Positions 46,112 to 57,277 of a DNA stretch of 64,000 nucleotides are shown piece after piece; positions within the stretch are counted from its first letter, which is position 1, and each line of letters opens with the position of its first letter. The translations under genes and the position numbers were made by a program. A model generated the notes under the pieces. The model saw nothing but the letters and a program-made list of their open reading frames with translations. It was not told the origin of the DNA and ran no database searches. Source of the stretch: Litsea cubeba (Eukaryota > Streptophyta > Magnoliopsida > Laurales > Lauraceae); contig CM022944.1 of NCBI GenBank assembly GCA_012931725.1, forward strand, positions 117,133,623 through 117,197,622, in the 5' to 3' direction.

Positions 46112-47535
46112 AACAACGTAGAATTCGAGATCATAAATAGAATATCTGCGTTTGGCATTGGGGAGTTTTTCGATGAAAAATGCAAGCGGGTGACCTTCTT
46201 GGCTAATAACTCCTCCAATGCCGACCTGAGAAGCATCATAAGCAACTTCACAAACTTTGGTAAAATCTGGAAGTCGCAGTACAAGGGCTTCCGTGATTTT
46301 GCACTTGATTTCTCAAATGCTCTAGTTGCTTCACTTGTCCATTTAAAATCACCCTGTTTCAGACAATTAGTGATTGGAGCCATAATGCTGCTGAAATCTC
46401 GAATAAACCTTTTATAGAAAGTAGCAAGTCCGTGAAAACTACAAACTTCAGTAAGGGTTTGTGGAATAGGCCAATCGAGGATAGCTTGAATCTTGGATGG
46501 TTCCATTGCAATATCCTTAGAAGAGACAACAAAGCCAAGGAAAATCACAGAATTGCTCATAAAAGTACACTTCTTTAGATTAGCATAGAAGCGTTCCTGG
46601 CGAAGAAGTTAAAATATGCTCTTCAAGTGATCAAGATGCTCCCGTTTGGATTTGCTGTAAATCAAGATATCATCGAAGTAGACAACAACGAACTTTCCAA
46701 TAAACGGTTTCAGCAATTGATTCATAACACTCATGAATGTGCTAGGAGCATTAGAAAGACCAAAAGGCATAACAAGCCATTCATAAAGACCATCTTTAGT
46801 TTTAAAGGCTGTCTTCCATTCATCACCTGGCCTAATTCTAATTTGATGATAACCACTGCGAAGATCAATTTTAGAAAAAACAGAAGCACGAGTCATAAGA
46901 TCAAGCATATCATCAAGTCTAGGGATAGGGAAGCGATACTTTACAGTGATTTTATTGATGGCACGACTATCCACGCACATACGCCAGCTTCCATCCTTTT
47001 TTGGTGTGAGGGGAGCGGGTACGGCACATGGACTTAGGCTTTACTGAATATATCCACGTAGCAATAGATCATCAACTTGCTTCTTGAGTTTAGCATGTTC
47101 GGAAGGGCTCATCGGATAAGCACGAAAATTAGGGAGAGATGCTCCAGGAGTTAAATGTATTGCATGCTGGATGTCTCGCATTGGTGGCAATTCATTTGGA
47201 AGCTCATCAGGAATTAAATCAGAAAATTCATTGAGCAATGGTTGAACCTCTTGGGGAGTGGATGGCATGGAGTCTTTATTTGATTTGGTCACCTGCCTGG
47301 CAACCAAAGCATACATCACACCTTGCTCTTGACTTTCAACTTCAAATTTGCGCATGGTGAGGATGTGAGGAGAGGCAGTAGCAGTGGATTGCTTTGCAGA
47401 GAATGGAGTTTCCATGGGCTTCAATTGAATTCGGCGTCCATTCCATTTGAAAGTGTAGGTGTTATCCGAGTGATCAGTGATGACCTTCAAGCGCTTCAGC
47501 CATGGTCTGCCAAATAAGATGTGGGCAACATTCAT
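46112..47535 (-). pseudogene. Gypsy reverse transcriptase region
   Basis: Pieces in several frames on the minus strand: FRAYPMSPSEHAKLKKQVDD leading into RT (47041-47200), the core [60 protein letters not shown] (46609-46980, with the catalytic YFDD), and the thumb [13 protein letters not shown] (46036-46560). Frame changes lie near 47000-47041 and 46560-46610. Confidence 0.87.
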
Positions 47536-48060
47536 CGGAATAACATCACACTTTTGACATTATCTTCATACGAGCCCATCTTTAAGGGAACAATGCACTG
47601 GCGGTTGACGAGAATTGAATAATCATTTACCCATGCAACTTTGTAAGGTCTCTGGTGCTTTATAGTTGGCAACTGAAGTTTATCGACTGCATCTTTGGAT
47701 ATGACACTCATAACACTTCCACCATCAATGATGGCATTGCAAGCTCTTCCTTTAAAAGTGACTCTTGTTCTGAAAATTGGAGCTTGGTTTTCATCGTCTA
47801 CCTCAATACCATCTGCAACCAATAGGCGGCGGTGAAAGAAAAGTAATGGGCTGTCATCAGCAGCTGTGAAGACCTCAAGTGCGGACTCTGGTTTTGTTGG
47901 AAGTTGTGCATCAGGTTTCTCTATTTCGATTTTCTCATCATACTGTTCTTCATCATAAGGTTCACCATCACAATGCAGATTCCTGTGAGGACATTCTCTA
48001 GCATAATGACCTTGGTTTTTGCAAGAATGACAGACAATGTCGCGCTTAGTGGCTATTCCA
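47532..48060 (-). pseudogene. Gypsy zinc knuckle and protease region
   Basis: Minus strand: CHSCKNQGHYAREC (CCHC knuckle, about 48000-48040), then an acidic linker and RTRVTFKGRACNAIIDGGSV (about 47700-47765). DGGS takes the place of the usual D-T/S-G aspartic protease active site, a variant common in plant Gypsy elements. Confidence 0.78.
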
Positions 48061-49069
48061 GTGCCTCTAGCATTATTCTGATTTGTTGTCCACTTCTGAT
48101 TGAGTTGAGGATTTTGTGGACCCTGTGGTGGAGCTTGTTGCTGCCTTTGGAGTTGGTTCTGTGGTTGTTTTGGAGGTGGTCGGAACCCTTGCTGTGGGGC
48201 CCGATTGAAAGTAGAATCTGGACCTTTTTTGTAGGGCTCCCCGGCTTGGTTACCGAAACGTCACCCAGTGTGCTGACGCAGCGTTTGCTCAACGCGTCGT
48301 GCCTTGCTAGAAATTGCATCAATAATGGCGAAGTCAAATATGGCCAATTTATCCTGTATATTTGGGCGCAATCTTTCTCGATAACGGGTGACCATCAAGC
48401 AATCATCTTCATTAGACTTGCATCGAATACAAAGCCCATGGAACTTATGAGTGTATTCATCTATGGTCATAGAGTCTTGCTGAAGATTGATAAGCTCGCT
48501 ATTAAATGAATCAATGTAGTCAGAAGGCAAGAACTTATCTTCTAGTCTCTCTTTCATAATTTCCCAACGTGTAATCGGAGGGCGACCCATTTGCACATTG
48601 TGGTCATCAAAATTTTTACACCAAATTCGAGCAGGACCTTTTAACTTCATCTTGACAAAAGCGACTCGTTGAGGATCTTCAATGTGATACCAAGTGAAAT
48701 AATCCTCAATTGAAGTAAGCCAATCAAGAAGGGCGCGAGCATCACCTTGACCAAAAAAATCAGCAACCTCTAATTTGATTTTCCGCGAGAGATCATCTTG
48801 GCACGGGCTAGAGGTAAATTGTCAGCGGCCCGGTCTGCAAAGAGACCCTGAAAGAATTCTTAGATTGATTCTCGAGGAATATTTTCCAATTGGTGAGAGT
48901 GTGAACCAGAAGTGCTGGAAGATTCGCCATGAGGGTTTAAAGGGGCCTTAGCAAGTTCATCGATTGTGAGTTGTAAGGCGTCAACCCGTTCATATAAATC
49001 CCTTATGCAATCATCGCACTGAATGTCAGTGAGTCTGCCACGGAAAATTTACTCGGTGTGAGTAGCCAT
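48061..49069 (-). pseudogene. Gypsy gag
   Basis: The best start is the ATG at 49069 (minus), giving MATHTE followed at once by TAA. Later pieces include LERVDALQLTIDEL-like sequence, then KLKGPARIWCKNFDDHNVQM, RWEIMKERLEDKFLPSDYID, MTIDEYTHKFHGLCIRC and YRERLRPNIQDKL (48261-48650), the retrotransposon gag domain. A Gln/Pro-rich tail at 48053-48240 precedes the knuckle. Several stops are present. Confidence 0.8.
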
Positions 49070-49803
49070 GGACGAGGGCTGTTCTGTTTTCAAAAGCTTT
49101 TTTTTTTCTTTTTTTAAACTACTAGTGGGCTGGGTTCAGGTTGGGCCCAGATTCAAGTCAGGCCGGAACTGCAGGCTGGGTCCAAGGATAAGGCAGACAC
49201 CTGTGGGAGAGAGAGCCCTGTGTAGCCGTTGGGATGCATGCAAAAAGAAAGCAAAAGAAAGAAGGGTTTTACCTGTTTCGACTTGGAAAGCAAGAAGAGA
49301 AAACGGAGAGGAGATGGGTGGAAAGCACTGGCGATGGGGCGTGACGGTGCAGTGGAGCCGACGGCGTTGCTGGAGGTTGGATGAAGAAGAGCGATTGGTG
49401 CCAGGTAGCTTTCCGGAACTCAGACCTTCTCCTTCTTCTATTTCTTCTTTCTTTTTCTTTGATTTCGCTGCTGGGTTCTCTCTTCTTCTTTTGTCCTCCG
49501 TTTTTTTTTTTTTTTTTGGAGTCTGGGTACTGGGATGGGTTCGATTTGGGTTTGGTAAGGGTTCGGTGGTGCTAGTTTGGGTGGCTGCCTTTTTTGATGG
49601 TGACGGAATGGGTTGGAATTGGGGTTTTGGTGGAGGAGAATGGATCGGTTGGGGGAAAAATGGACAAGATGATGGGTTTGTGGATGGTGGGTGTCGACGG
49701 AGATGGATGGATAGGAAGATGATGATGAATGGAGGTGACCAGAGAAAATCCAGAAAGGACAGATGTCTCCCCGATGATCGTTCTTCGGCTCTGATACCAA
49801 TTT
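49070..49803 (-). other. Gypsy 5' leader
   Basis: Untranslated region between the gag start and the primer-binding site (GGCTCTGATACCA at 49786-49798 on +). Contains a T18 run at 49500-49517. The long plus-strand frame across it has no recognisable domain and is antisense to the element. Confidence 0.65.
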
Positions 49804-50144
49804 ACACAGCCAAAGATCTACGATCGAACAATAGATCAATCTCCCGAAGGATTGATCAAATCCAAGATGGATTCCAGCCACTAGGGCACAAACTAAACCA
49901 TAACACACAAGAGATAACTCACGATAACTTGGATTAATTGATAATAAGCATGAAAATAACAATAGGGCTCTTCTGTATATATAAAGCATAATGTTTGCTA
50001 ATGAGGAAAGCTACTAATTCTAATTAACAATAAAATTAGAAAGCAAGCAAAATAAGCAATATTACTAATCTATAAAATTAGAAAACGTGAGGCACATGTG
50101 GACCCCATCAGTTGGGTTCGTCAAGGCTTGCGGTTGAGGGTCCC
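49804..50144 (-). repeat. Gypsy 5' LTR
   Basis: Matches 38197-38419 plus 44240-44362. About 30 outer bases (ending in the TGATGCAG start) are missing, replaced by host TTTAAGCACTTAGAG. Confidence 0.85.
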
Positions 50145-50580
50145 TTTAAGCACTTAGAGTTGAATTTAGTTAAACATGGTTACAACAGTCTTCATTAAAA
50201 AATGATTTTTTTAAGTTATTAAAATTACAAATTGGCCCACTCTTTTTATTTATTTATTTATTTTAAAATCAACATGTTGGGGCACATGCCCCGCAATATG
50301 GAGTATGACCGAAGCGCTTAGTGCATGCTTTATCTAGCGTGTATGCCTCAGACTTGTTGCGTGGGTTGTGTGGCTTCAAAGCATAACCTACCAAATACTT
50401 CTTAAAGAACTGCTCGTGAGTAGCGAGTAGTTTTGCACAAATGGCATTGTCATTAATGTCTATCAAGTAATGTTTTCTTGAGTGCAAGATTGTTGAGAAA
50501 TTTTTATATTAATAGAAGTCTTATTTTCCCTCACTAGTTCAAGAATAGTTGACCACTAATACAGTAATACTACTATGAGG
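50145..50580 (+). other. Host intron segment between Gypsy and LINE
   Basis: Aligns with copy A 2475-2860 and 2928-2990. Nothing coding. Confidence 0.7.
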
Positions 50581-50595
50581 CAAAGTGAAGGAATA

Positions 50596-53382
50596 CCAAA
50601 CCAAACCAAACCAAGCCTTTTCCCACTAGGTGGGGTCGGCTATATGGATTTGACGACGCCAATCAAATCTGTTTAGGGCCATGTCCTCCGTTAGATCCAT
50701 GTAGGCAAGATCATGTTTAATAGTTTCTTTCCAACTTCTCTTGGGTCTCCCTCTCCCTCTCCTACTATTGGCAAACTCCATGCTTTCACACCTTTTAACA
50801 GGTGCCTCTGTTGGACGCCTTCTAACATGGCCGAACCATCTCAGTCGATTTTCTCTCATTTTATCTCCAATCGGTACTATTCCTACTATGCCCCTAATTT
50901 CCTCATTCCTAATCCTATCTCTCCTTGTGATCCCGCACATCCATCTTAGCATTCTCATCTCCGCAACTTCCATCTTCTTAACATGATTATGCTTTACTGC
51001 CCAACACTCTGATCCATATAACAACGCTGGCCGTACCGCCACCTTATAATACTTTCCTTTAACCTTGAGGGGGACTTTCTGATCACACAAGACCCCCGAA
51101 GCACTCCTCCATTTGGTCCACCCGGCTTGAATCCTGTGACTTACATCAGTATCAATCCCTCCATCCTGTTGCACCATAGATCCAAGGTACCTAAAGTTTT
51201 CTTTTTCTACTATCTTTTGTGTGCCCAAACTTATTTCTATGTTACCAGGTGTCCTACTTTGACTAAACTTGCATTCCATATATTCCGTTTTGCATCGACT
51301 TAGCCTAAACCCTTTTGTCTCTAATGTTTTCCGCCACAATTCAAGTTTAGCATTAACTCATTCTCTCGTCTCATCCACTAAAACAATGTCATCTGTAAAT
51401 AGCATACACCACGGCACCTCATCCTGGATATGTCTTGTAATCTCATCCATAACTAGGGCAAACAAGTACGGGCTTAACGCTGAGCCTTGGTGTAGACCAA
51501 TCGTGATAGGAAACTCCTTAGTTTCGCCGCCAGTCGTCCTTATAGATGTCACGACTCTATCATACATATCCTTTATTGCCTCAATATAAGCGACACAAAC
51601 TCTTTTCTTTTCCAGAACTTTCCAAAGAATCTCCCTAGGAACCCGGTCATAGGCCTTCTCCAAGTCAATGAACACCATATGTAAATCTCTCTTACCTTCT
51701 CTATACTGTTCCATTAACCTCCTCAGGAGAAAGATAGCCTCCATGGTTGATCTCCCAGGCATGAAACCAAATTGATTATCTGAAATATTTGTTGTTCTTC
51801 TTAGTCTTCTCTCAATAACTCTCTCCCATAATTTCATCGTATGGCTCATCAATTTAATCCCGCCGTAGTTCGCACAGTTCTGAATATCTCCTTTGTTCTT
51901 GTATATGGGTATAAGAATACTTTTCCTCCATGCATTAGGCATCTTCTTGCTCTTTAGCACTACATTAAAAAGCTTTGTCAACCAACTAATACCATCCTCC
52001 CCCAAGCACCTCCAGACCTCAATAGGGATACCATCTGGCCCAACCGCTTTCCCATTCTTCATTCTTTTCAATACTTCTTTAACTTCTTCCCTACTGATTC
52101 TCCTATAGAACATATGATTCGCTTCTTCTCTAGAAATGGTAAGCTGCCCCAATTGTATGTCACTACTACTGCTTTCGTTAAATAACTTGTAGAAATAGCT
52201 CTTCCAACGCTCCTTTATCTCCTCCTCCTTTACTAATACCTTTTCATCCTCATCCTTAATGCATTTAACTTGGTTTAAGTCCTTGGTCCGCCGATCTCTA
52301 GTTTTAGCAAGCTTTAATATCTCTCTTTCGCCTTCCTTAGTGTCAAGTCGCCTATATAGCTCCTCAAATGCCTTTGCCTTGGCCTCACTAACTGCCTTTT
52401 TGGTTTCTCTTTTTGCTTCTTTATACCTCTCCAAGTTCGCTTCAATTCGATCCTTTTGCCAAGTTTTAAAGCACTCTCTTTTAACTCTTATCTTGTCTTG
52501 GACGGCTTCGCTCCACCACCATGCCTCTTTCTGTACCGGAGCACCCCCTTTAGATTCTCCTAAGACTTCTTTCCCTACCCTCCGAATACACTCTGCTACC
52601 TTATCCCACATATTATTTGCACTCTCATCTGTCGCCCAAACGTCTTCCTCTAGTACTCTTTCCCTTAAAGCCAGTTGCTTATCACCTTTCAGGTTCCACC
52701 ATTTAGTCCTTGAGCATCTATACAACTTCTTTTTTCTAGTCCACCTTTGTAACTGCACATCTATGATCAACAACCTATGTTGGGAAGTCAAGCTCTCCCC
52801 CGGTATAACCTTACAATCTTTACAAGCTAAACGGTCTCTTTTCCTAGTTAAGAAGAAGTCAATTTGTGTCCTCGATGAGCCACTCTTATAAGTCACCAAA
52901 TGTTCCTCTCTCTTTCTAAAAAATGTGTTAGTTACCATGAGATCATAAGCCACTGAAAACTCCAAGATATTCTTCCCTTCTTCATTTCTATTACCGTACC
53001 CATGTCCCCCGTGTACTCCTATGTATCCATCTACGTCACGTCCTACATGACCGTTCAAATCACCTCCTATGAAGACCATCTCTCCTTGGGGTATCTTTAG
53101 TAGCACTCCTTCCAAGTCTTCCCAAAACTTCTCCTTATGTCCATCTCCTAAGCCCACCTGGGGGGCATAAGCACTAATTACGTTCACTATTTCTTCTCCT
53201 AATACTAACTTAATTGCAATAATCCTATCTCCATAGCGCTTTACATTCACTACATCTTCCTTTAAGTCCTTGTTTACCACTATGCCGACCCCATTCCTCG
53301 ATCTATTAAGTCCCGTATACCATAACTTATACCCGGTCCTCTCAATCTCTTTTGCTTTGTGTCCCACCCATCTTGTCTCTTG
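50596..53382 (-). mobile_element. RTE-clade LINE, 5'-truncated
   Basis: Flanked by an exact 15-bp duplication CAAAGTGAAGGAATA (50581-50595, 53383-53397). The minus-strand frame from 53382 begins inside the AP-type endonuclease ([20 protein letters not shown], then [29 protein letters not shown]) and continues to RT ([58 protein letters not shown]). One in-frame TGA at 51358-51360 separates the C-terminal part (NFRYLGSMVQQDGGIDTDVS ... RLRWFGHVRRRP) ending at 50626. The 3' end is the ACCAA-type short tandem repeat (CCAAACCAAACC at 50595) used by plant RTE LINEs. Missing 5' endonuclease sequence, the stop and FTDD in place of FADD make it inactive. Related coding sequence is often misnamed craniofacial development protein 2-like in plant annotations. 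Confidence 0.9.
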
Positions 53383-53397
53383 CAAAGTGAAGGAATA

Positions 53398-54205
53398 TTT
53401 TACCAAAATTAAACTCAAATACTTCAATGTTGCCTGAGAATCTGAGACGTTTGCTCCCTATCCTAGAAGATCCAGATGCCTAAAGAGTAGAGTGAGTCAA
53501 GGCTTCTCACTGCAAAATTATCTGAGGTTTCCGTGAAACACTTCATCAGATCTCCCTTTTTAACAATTAAAGGCCATACAGATCTTGTGTTATATGGTAG
53601 AAGATCAATTTTACCAAAATAAATCCATAATTCTTTTAAAATACGAAATTGACTTGACTGTTAAAGTTGATTCCACTCCGCTGCCTATGACTATAGCAAA
53701 GTTGAAAGATGCTTCTTTTTCAACCACAGGTTGCAAGTTCAAGTGAGCTAACCTTTCAACAAAAGAAAGAAAAATATAAAATAAGAACACACTTGTTCTT
53801 ATAGAAGAAGCAAGCAAGGTGGACATGAATGTCTTAAGCCAAAGACATTATGAAAAGATTATTTTCGAAGTTCAGGTATTGGAAATTCATTCCCCATTTC
53901 TCATCGGATTCTTTGGTTGGTTTATTTACTTCTTTTGAAAGCATATATTCTTAATCAAGAGAAGAAAAAACAAGGTGCTTGTCTTTTTTCTTTTTGATTT
54001 TCTTATATTTCGCGGTTTGGGGGGTGGTGTGTGTGATAGTAGCTCGATTTTGTAACCAGCATCAGTGGATTTGATTCTTATTATCATGATTTTTTATGAT
54101 TCTTATATTCAACAGAACATCTAGGATGATTAGTGGCAACTGGTCTTCTTGTTGTTGGTTTATGATCAAACAATAATAATATTTTTTACCCTTTACCTGC
54201 CACAG
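53398..54205 (+). other. Host intron segment before the last ATI copy B exon
   Basis: Aligns with copy A 2990-3794 with small indels, including an extra TAGCAAAGTTGAAAGATGC-like piece near 53694. Ends in CCACAG acceptor. Confidence 0.7.
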
Positions 54206-54307
54206 AAAATAAACCGGATGCTAGGTCCCATTTCTCGTTTTAAAGATGTACTTGTGGGTGGCCACCGACGGAGTCCAGTTATCCGCGGTGCATCAGCAGA
54301 GCATTGA
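54206..54307 (+). other. Last coding exon of ATI copy B
   Basis: AAA ATA AAC CGG... to TGA; 33 codons plus stop, identical to copy A except Arg to His at the last residue (CGT to CAT). Conservation of length and frame in both copies supports it as a real exon. Confidence 0.78.
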
Positions 54308-54355
54308 TAAAGATCGGTTGAACAGTGGAGCCCACTGATGATGATTGCGAAAAGC

Positions 54356-54424
<69 letters not shown>

Positions 54425-56302
54425 GCTTTGAGCATGTTGTTAAAATGTATTTACCATACTCTTCAGTCCCTGTGTATTCATGCATTGGTGTGTTTCATAT
54501 CCTGTATGCTTTTCCCTAAAATGTGCTTTGTAGAAAGTAATGCTAGCAGTTTTATATTTGTTTTCCCATTGTGTGCTTTCTAACAATCATTTGAAAGTCT
54601 TCACGCTGCAAATCATTGATGCATATACTGAGAAGGTTCCCTGACCCCAAAAAAGCAAAAATCCAATTAAAAGAATGCACAAAAACTTGTAGTTGTGCAA
54701 TGTTAGTTCTGCTGTGCTGCCAGTTATCTTCATCTTGCTTAATTTTGTTCTGCTGTCAGTTATCATCATCATTATCAAAGCCTTTGTGGCAACTAGGTTA
54801 AGGACAGCTACATTAATTGTATTTGGCCAATGCAGTCTACCCTATGCTATATCCTCGGATAGATTGCACTTCTTCACTAGTATTGTCGCTGATCTATGTT
54901 GGATTTCGAATGGGTTTCTCTTAACTATCTTTCTTAGATATCAACATTACCATTGAAAATGGATTGGTTTTGTTTTTGGTAAAACATTGAAAATGGAGTT
55001 AAAAAACAAAAGCTACTTCGAACTTTGTTGTTTCTGTGTGAGTGTTATGCCACCGATCAATTTTGTTGTTATTTGTGGGATTGGGTGGTTTGGTGTTCTA
55101 ATTCCAAGTATTTAGGACTTTATTGAAGCGGGTGAAAGGGTGGAAGAGAAGAATAAGGATGATTAGCTATGGGATTAATTTTTAAGACGATGAAGGCATA
55201 TGAATGAGCATAAATGTATGTGAATCCTTTATTTTGTGTATGTTGACGTGGATTAAGCGATGAAAGGTTTGGTTTTCATAATTTTTTGGTTGATTTGAAT
55301 TTTTTTTATTAGTTTGTTATAAATATATTTATATGAATGGGATATTAGTTTTAATATATTATTCAGGACTTAACGTTTGCGATGCACAGGGGCTTTATGC
55401 TAGTTAATCTTAAAAGTCAAAACCATGTATAGACAATGTCTCAACCTGGGCCTTGTTATAATTAGGAATTTCAGAAAGGGAAATTTATCATTTGTGCCCT
55501 ATCGAACAAAGACAATACCAAATCCAATGGTTTTCAATATGAAACTTGAAACCAGAATAAAATCAAAAGGTCACTTCTAAGACCATGTCAGATTGCTAAA
55601 AGTCTCCTTGTTGGAGCATTTGTGCAGGCAGCCTTCATAACAACGTATGTGTACATTGACATATCAACTAATATCTAAGCAAATATAGGTTACCACCTTA
55701 TCCAACAGATAAGTAAAACTGTCGAGATTTGGCAATGAATGAGAGGAGCATTCCCTTGTGGGGTAACAAAGTTACAAAGGATAAAGATAGAAATTTGATA
55801 GAAATTTTACAGAGGAGCATTCCCTTTTGGTAAGAAAGGATAAAGGTGAAAAAAGTTAAAAAGGAGCATTCTTTTGAATATGATGTGATGAGAGGTGTAG
55901 GATTCTTTTCTTCGATGTACTATCGTACTACTACCTTTTTATGATCATTCTCTTTTTTTTTTTCCCTTTTAACATTCTAATTGAACAAGTACGTAGAAAT
56001 TAAAAAAAAAAAACTTTGGAAGCTCCAAATCTCAGCCATTCAATACGATGAAGAAATTAAAATCCCCAATCATTAGAAATCTCAAAGAAAACATTTATAT
56101 ATATCATCATTGCAGAGAAAGAAAAAAAAAAAAGAAAAAAAGAAAACATGATTTATAATGAATGAACGCAAAAAAGAATAAAAAAAATCATTAAAATAAA
56201 CAAATATGAGAGAGTGAAAAGAGTTGAATGCTTTGAGAGAGATCTAGAGGGTGTATAGAAAGTGAAAGAGTTAAATGCCCTTTAGAGAGAAATAAAAATG
56301 AG
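54308..56302 (+). other. Downstream flank of ATI copy B
   Basis: 54308-55890 matches 3897-5400; a (GA)32 tract lies at 54358-54421. 55890-56302 is A-rich low-complexity sequence with no gene seen. Confidence 0.6.
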
Positions 56303-56320
56303 AGGGTTAGACTATTTATA

Positions 56321-56602
56321 AACCAAACCAAACCAAACCAAGCCTTTTCCCACTAGGTGGGGTCGGCTATATGGATTTGACGACGCCAATCAAATCTGTT
56401 TAGGGCGATGTCCTCCGTTAGATCCATGTAGGCAAGATCATGTTTAATAGTTTCTTTCCAACTTCTCTTGGGTCTCCCTCTCCCTCTCCCACTCTTGGCA
56501 AACTCCATGCTTTCACATCTTTTAACAGGTGCCTCTGTTGGACGCCTTCTAACATCGCCGAACCATCTCAGTCGATATTCTCTCATTTTATCTCCTTCTA
56601 AC
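56321..56602 (-). mobile_element. Short 5'-truncated RTE LINE, second copy
   Basis: 282 bp homologous to the 3' end of the LINE at 50596 (RLRWFGDVRRRPTEAPVKRC to the stop and the CCAAA repeats). Flanked by an exact 18-bp duplication AGGGTTAGACTATTTATA (56303-56320, 56603-56620), so it is a separate retrotransposition event, truncated during insertion. Confidence 0.92.
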
Positions 56603-56672
56603 AGGGTTAGACTATTTATAGACTTTGTAAAATTCAAAACGACACAAACCCCTTATATGACCGTTTTATGAC

Positions 56673-56945
56673 GGGGGGGGGGGGGGGGGTTTTGGTATTA
56701 AAATGGACAAAAATGCATGAAAATAGCCGTTGGGGCGGGCCAGGCGGGTCGTGCCTGGCGGGCTGACCCTTCCACAGTGGGCCGTGCCGAAGCGGGCCGG
56801 CTGTGCCCATTCCCTTAGCCCAGCACGGCCCATGGTACGGGCCGTGCCATGTCGAAATGGGCCTGAATGCCGAGGGGTGTTCTTTGACCCACCGGGTTTT
56901 AACCAAATCTGCCCCTCGGGCCAGGCCCGCCAAATCTCACACACC
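56673..56945 (+). repeat. Poly-G tract and GC-rich GGGCCGTGCC repeat patch
   Basis: A 17-G run (56673-56689), then about 230 bp unusually rich in G and C with repeated CGGGCC/GGCCGTGCC motifs (e.g. GGTACGGGCCGTGCC). Probably a non-autonomous DNA element remnant of the type seen at 58476, but no ends were paired. Long frames on both strands here come from base composition. Confidence 0.55.
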
Positions 56946-56976
56946 TTTGATGAACCAGTTCAACCATTGGTAACCT

Positions 56977-57198
56977 TCAAGTCTGGAGAAATAATTTCAG
57001 TATAACATCTAACATCTGGCATGTATTATCTTCTGCATTATAAGAAATGTCTTCGTCGTCGAATTCAGGCATTCTTCCATCACAGAACAACTTTAATACC
57101 ATGAGGAAGTTCCTGAAGAAAGACTTATACGAGTATTGATTAAAAAGCATCTCACAAGTATGGTAAAGCAGCATATGCCTATATGGTGTATCATACAC
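56977..57198 (-). other. Exon-like open stretch, family not recognised
   Basis: The minus strand reads HMLLYHTCEMLFNQYSYKSF, then FRNFLMVLKLFCDGRMPEFD and an acidic stretch. Its composition looks more protein-like than the AT-rich surroundings and the frame is open for 73 codons. I do not recognise it and see no partner exons; chance is quite possible. Confidence 0.2.
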
Positions 57199-57277
57199 AT
57201 ATCAGCATCAATATGCCCATGATAACAATGTTTGCAAGTAGTTCTTTCCCTCTCTCTCACGTCTTTCGAGAGACTAC

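Larger units (their letters stand above)
38197..50144 (-). mobile_element. Ty3/Gypsy chromovirus-type retrotransposon, decayed, interrupted by a Copia element
   Basis: Minus-strand element of about 6.1 kb without the nested Copia. The 5' LTR is at about 49804-50144. The 3' LTR is split into 38197-38419 and 44235-44386. The primer site TGGTATCAGAGCC reads on the minus strand at about 49798-49786, just inside the 5' LTR. A GGGGGAGAGT polypurine tract lies at 44387-44398. Domain order on the minus strand is gag, zinc knuckle, protease, RT, RNase H, integrase, chromodomain-like tail, which is Gypsy order. Many frame breaks and stops make it non-functional. The LTR copies differ at about 9 of 340 positions by my hand count. 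The 5' LTR lacks about 30 outer bases and no target duplication is visible. Confidence 0.85.
36008..54205 (+). other. Last intron of ATI copy B, 18.2 kb, invaded by nested retroelements
   Basis: Host-derived sequence (36008-38196, 50145-50595, 53383-54205) aligns with the 3.3-kb intron of copy A. The insertions are Gypsy 38197-50144 (with Copia 38420-44234 inside) and LINE 50596-53382. Together they add about 14.7 kb. Both splice sites match copy A. Confidence 0.8.
29930..54307 (+). pseudogene. ATI1: ATG8-interacting protein gene (ATI1/ATI2-like), copy B, apparently frameshifted
   Basis: Coding exons are 35161-36007 and 54206-54307. The ATG at 35161 gives MADDENKGGGPSRGNEWEVV; WEVV fits an ATG8-interacting motif (W-x-x-L/I/V). 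The acidic middle, the hydrophobic FWSVVVPAALMGLVILG and the last exon (KINRMLGPISRF...SAEH) follow. Three frames are needed. The first break is at the G run near 35487-35490, where one base appears missing. The second is at 35678-35681, where copy A has TTCTTTT and copy B TTCTTT. Unless these are assembly errors, the product stops after 169 residues and lacks the membrane segment. All splice sites around the last intron are intact (GAG|GTATGC, CCACAG|AAA). A probable 5'UTR exon ends at ACCTG|GTAATC near 29991, with acceptor TTTTAG|GAAAG before the ATG. Confidence 0.7.

Noticed and set aside
49068..49937. 289-codon plus-strand open frame
   Set aside because: It lies antisense over the Gypsy 5' leader and LTR, has low-complexity Phe/Trp/Gly-rich content and no domain; it is open by base composition.
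52259..52891. 210-codon plus-strand frame
   Set aside because: It is antisense to the LINE endonuclease/RT frame, which has clear conserved motifs.
56634..57005. Three overlapping frames of 90-99 codons on both strands
   Set aside because: They result from the GC-rich GGGCCGTGCC patch that suppresses stop codons; none has a domain.
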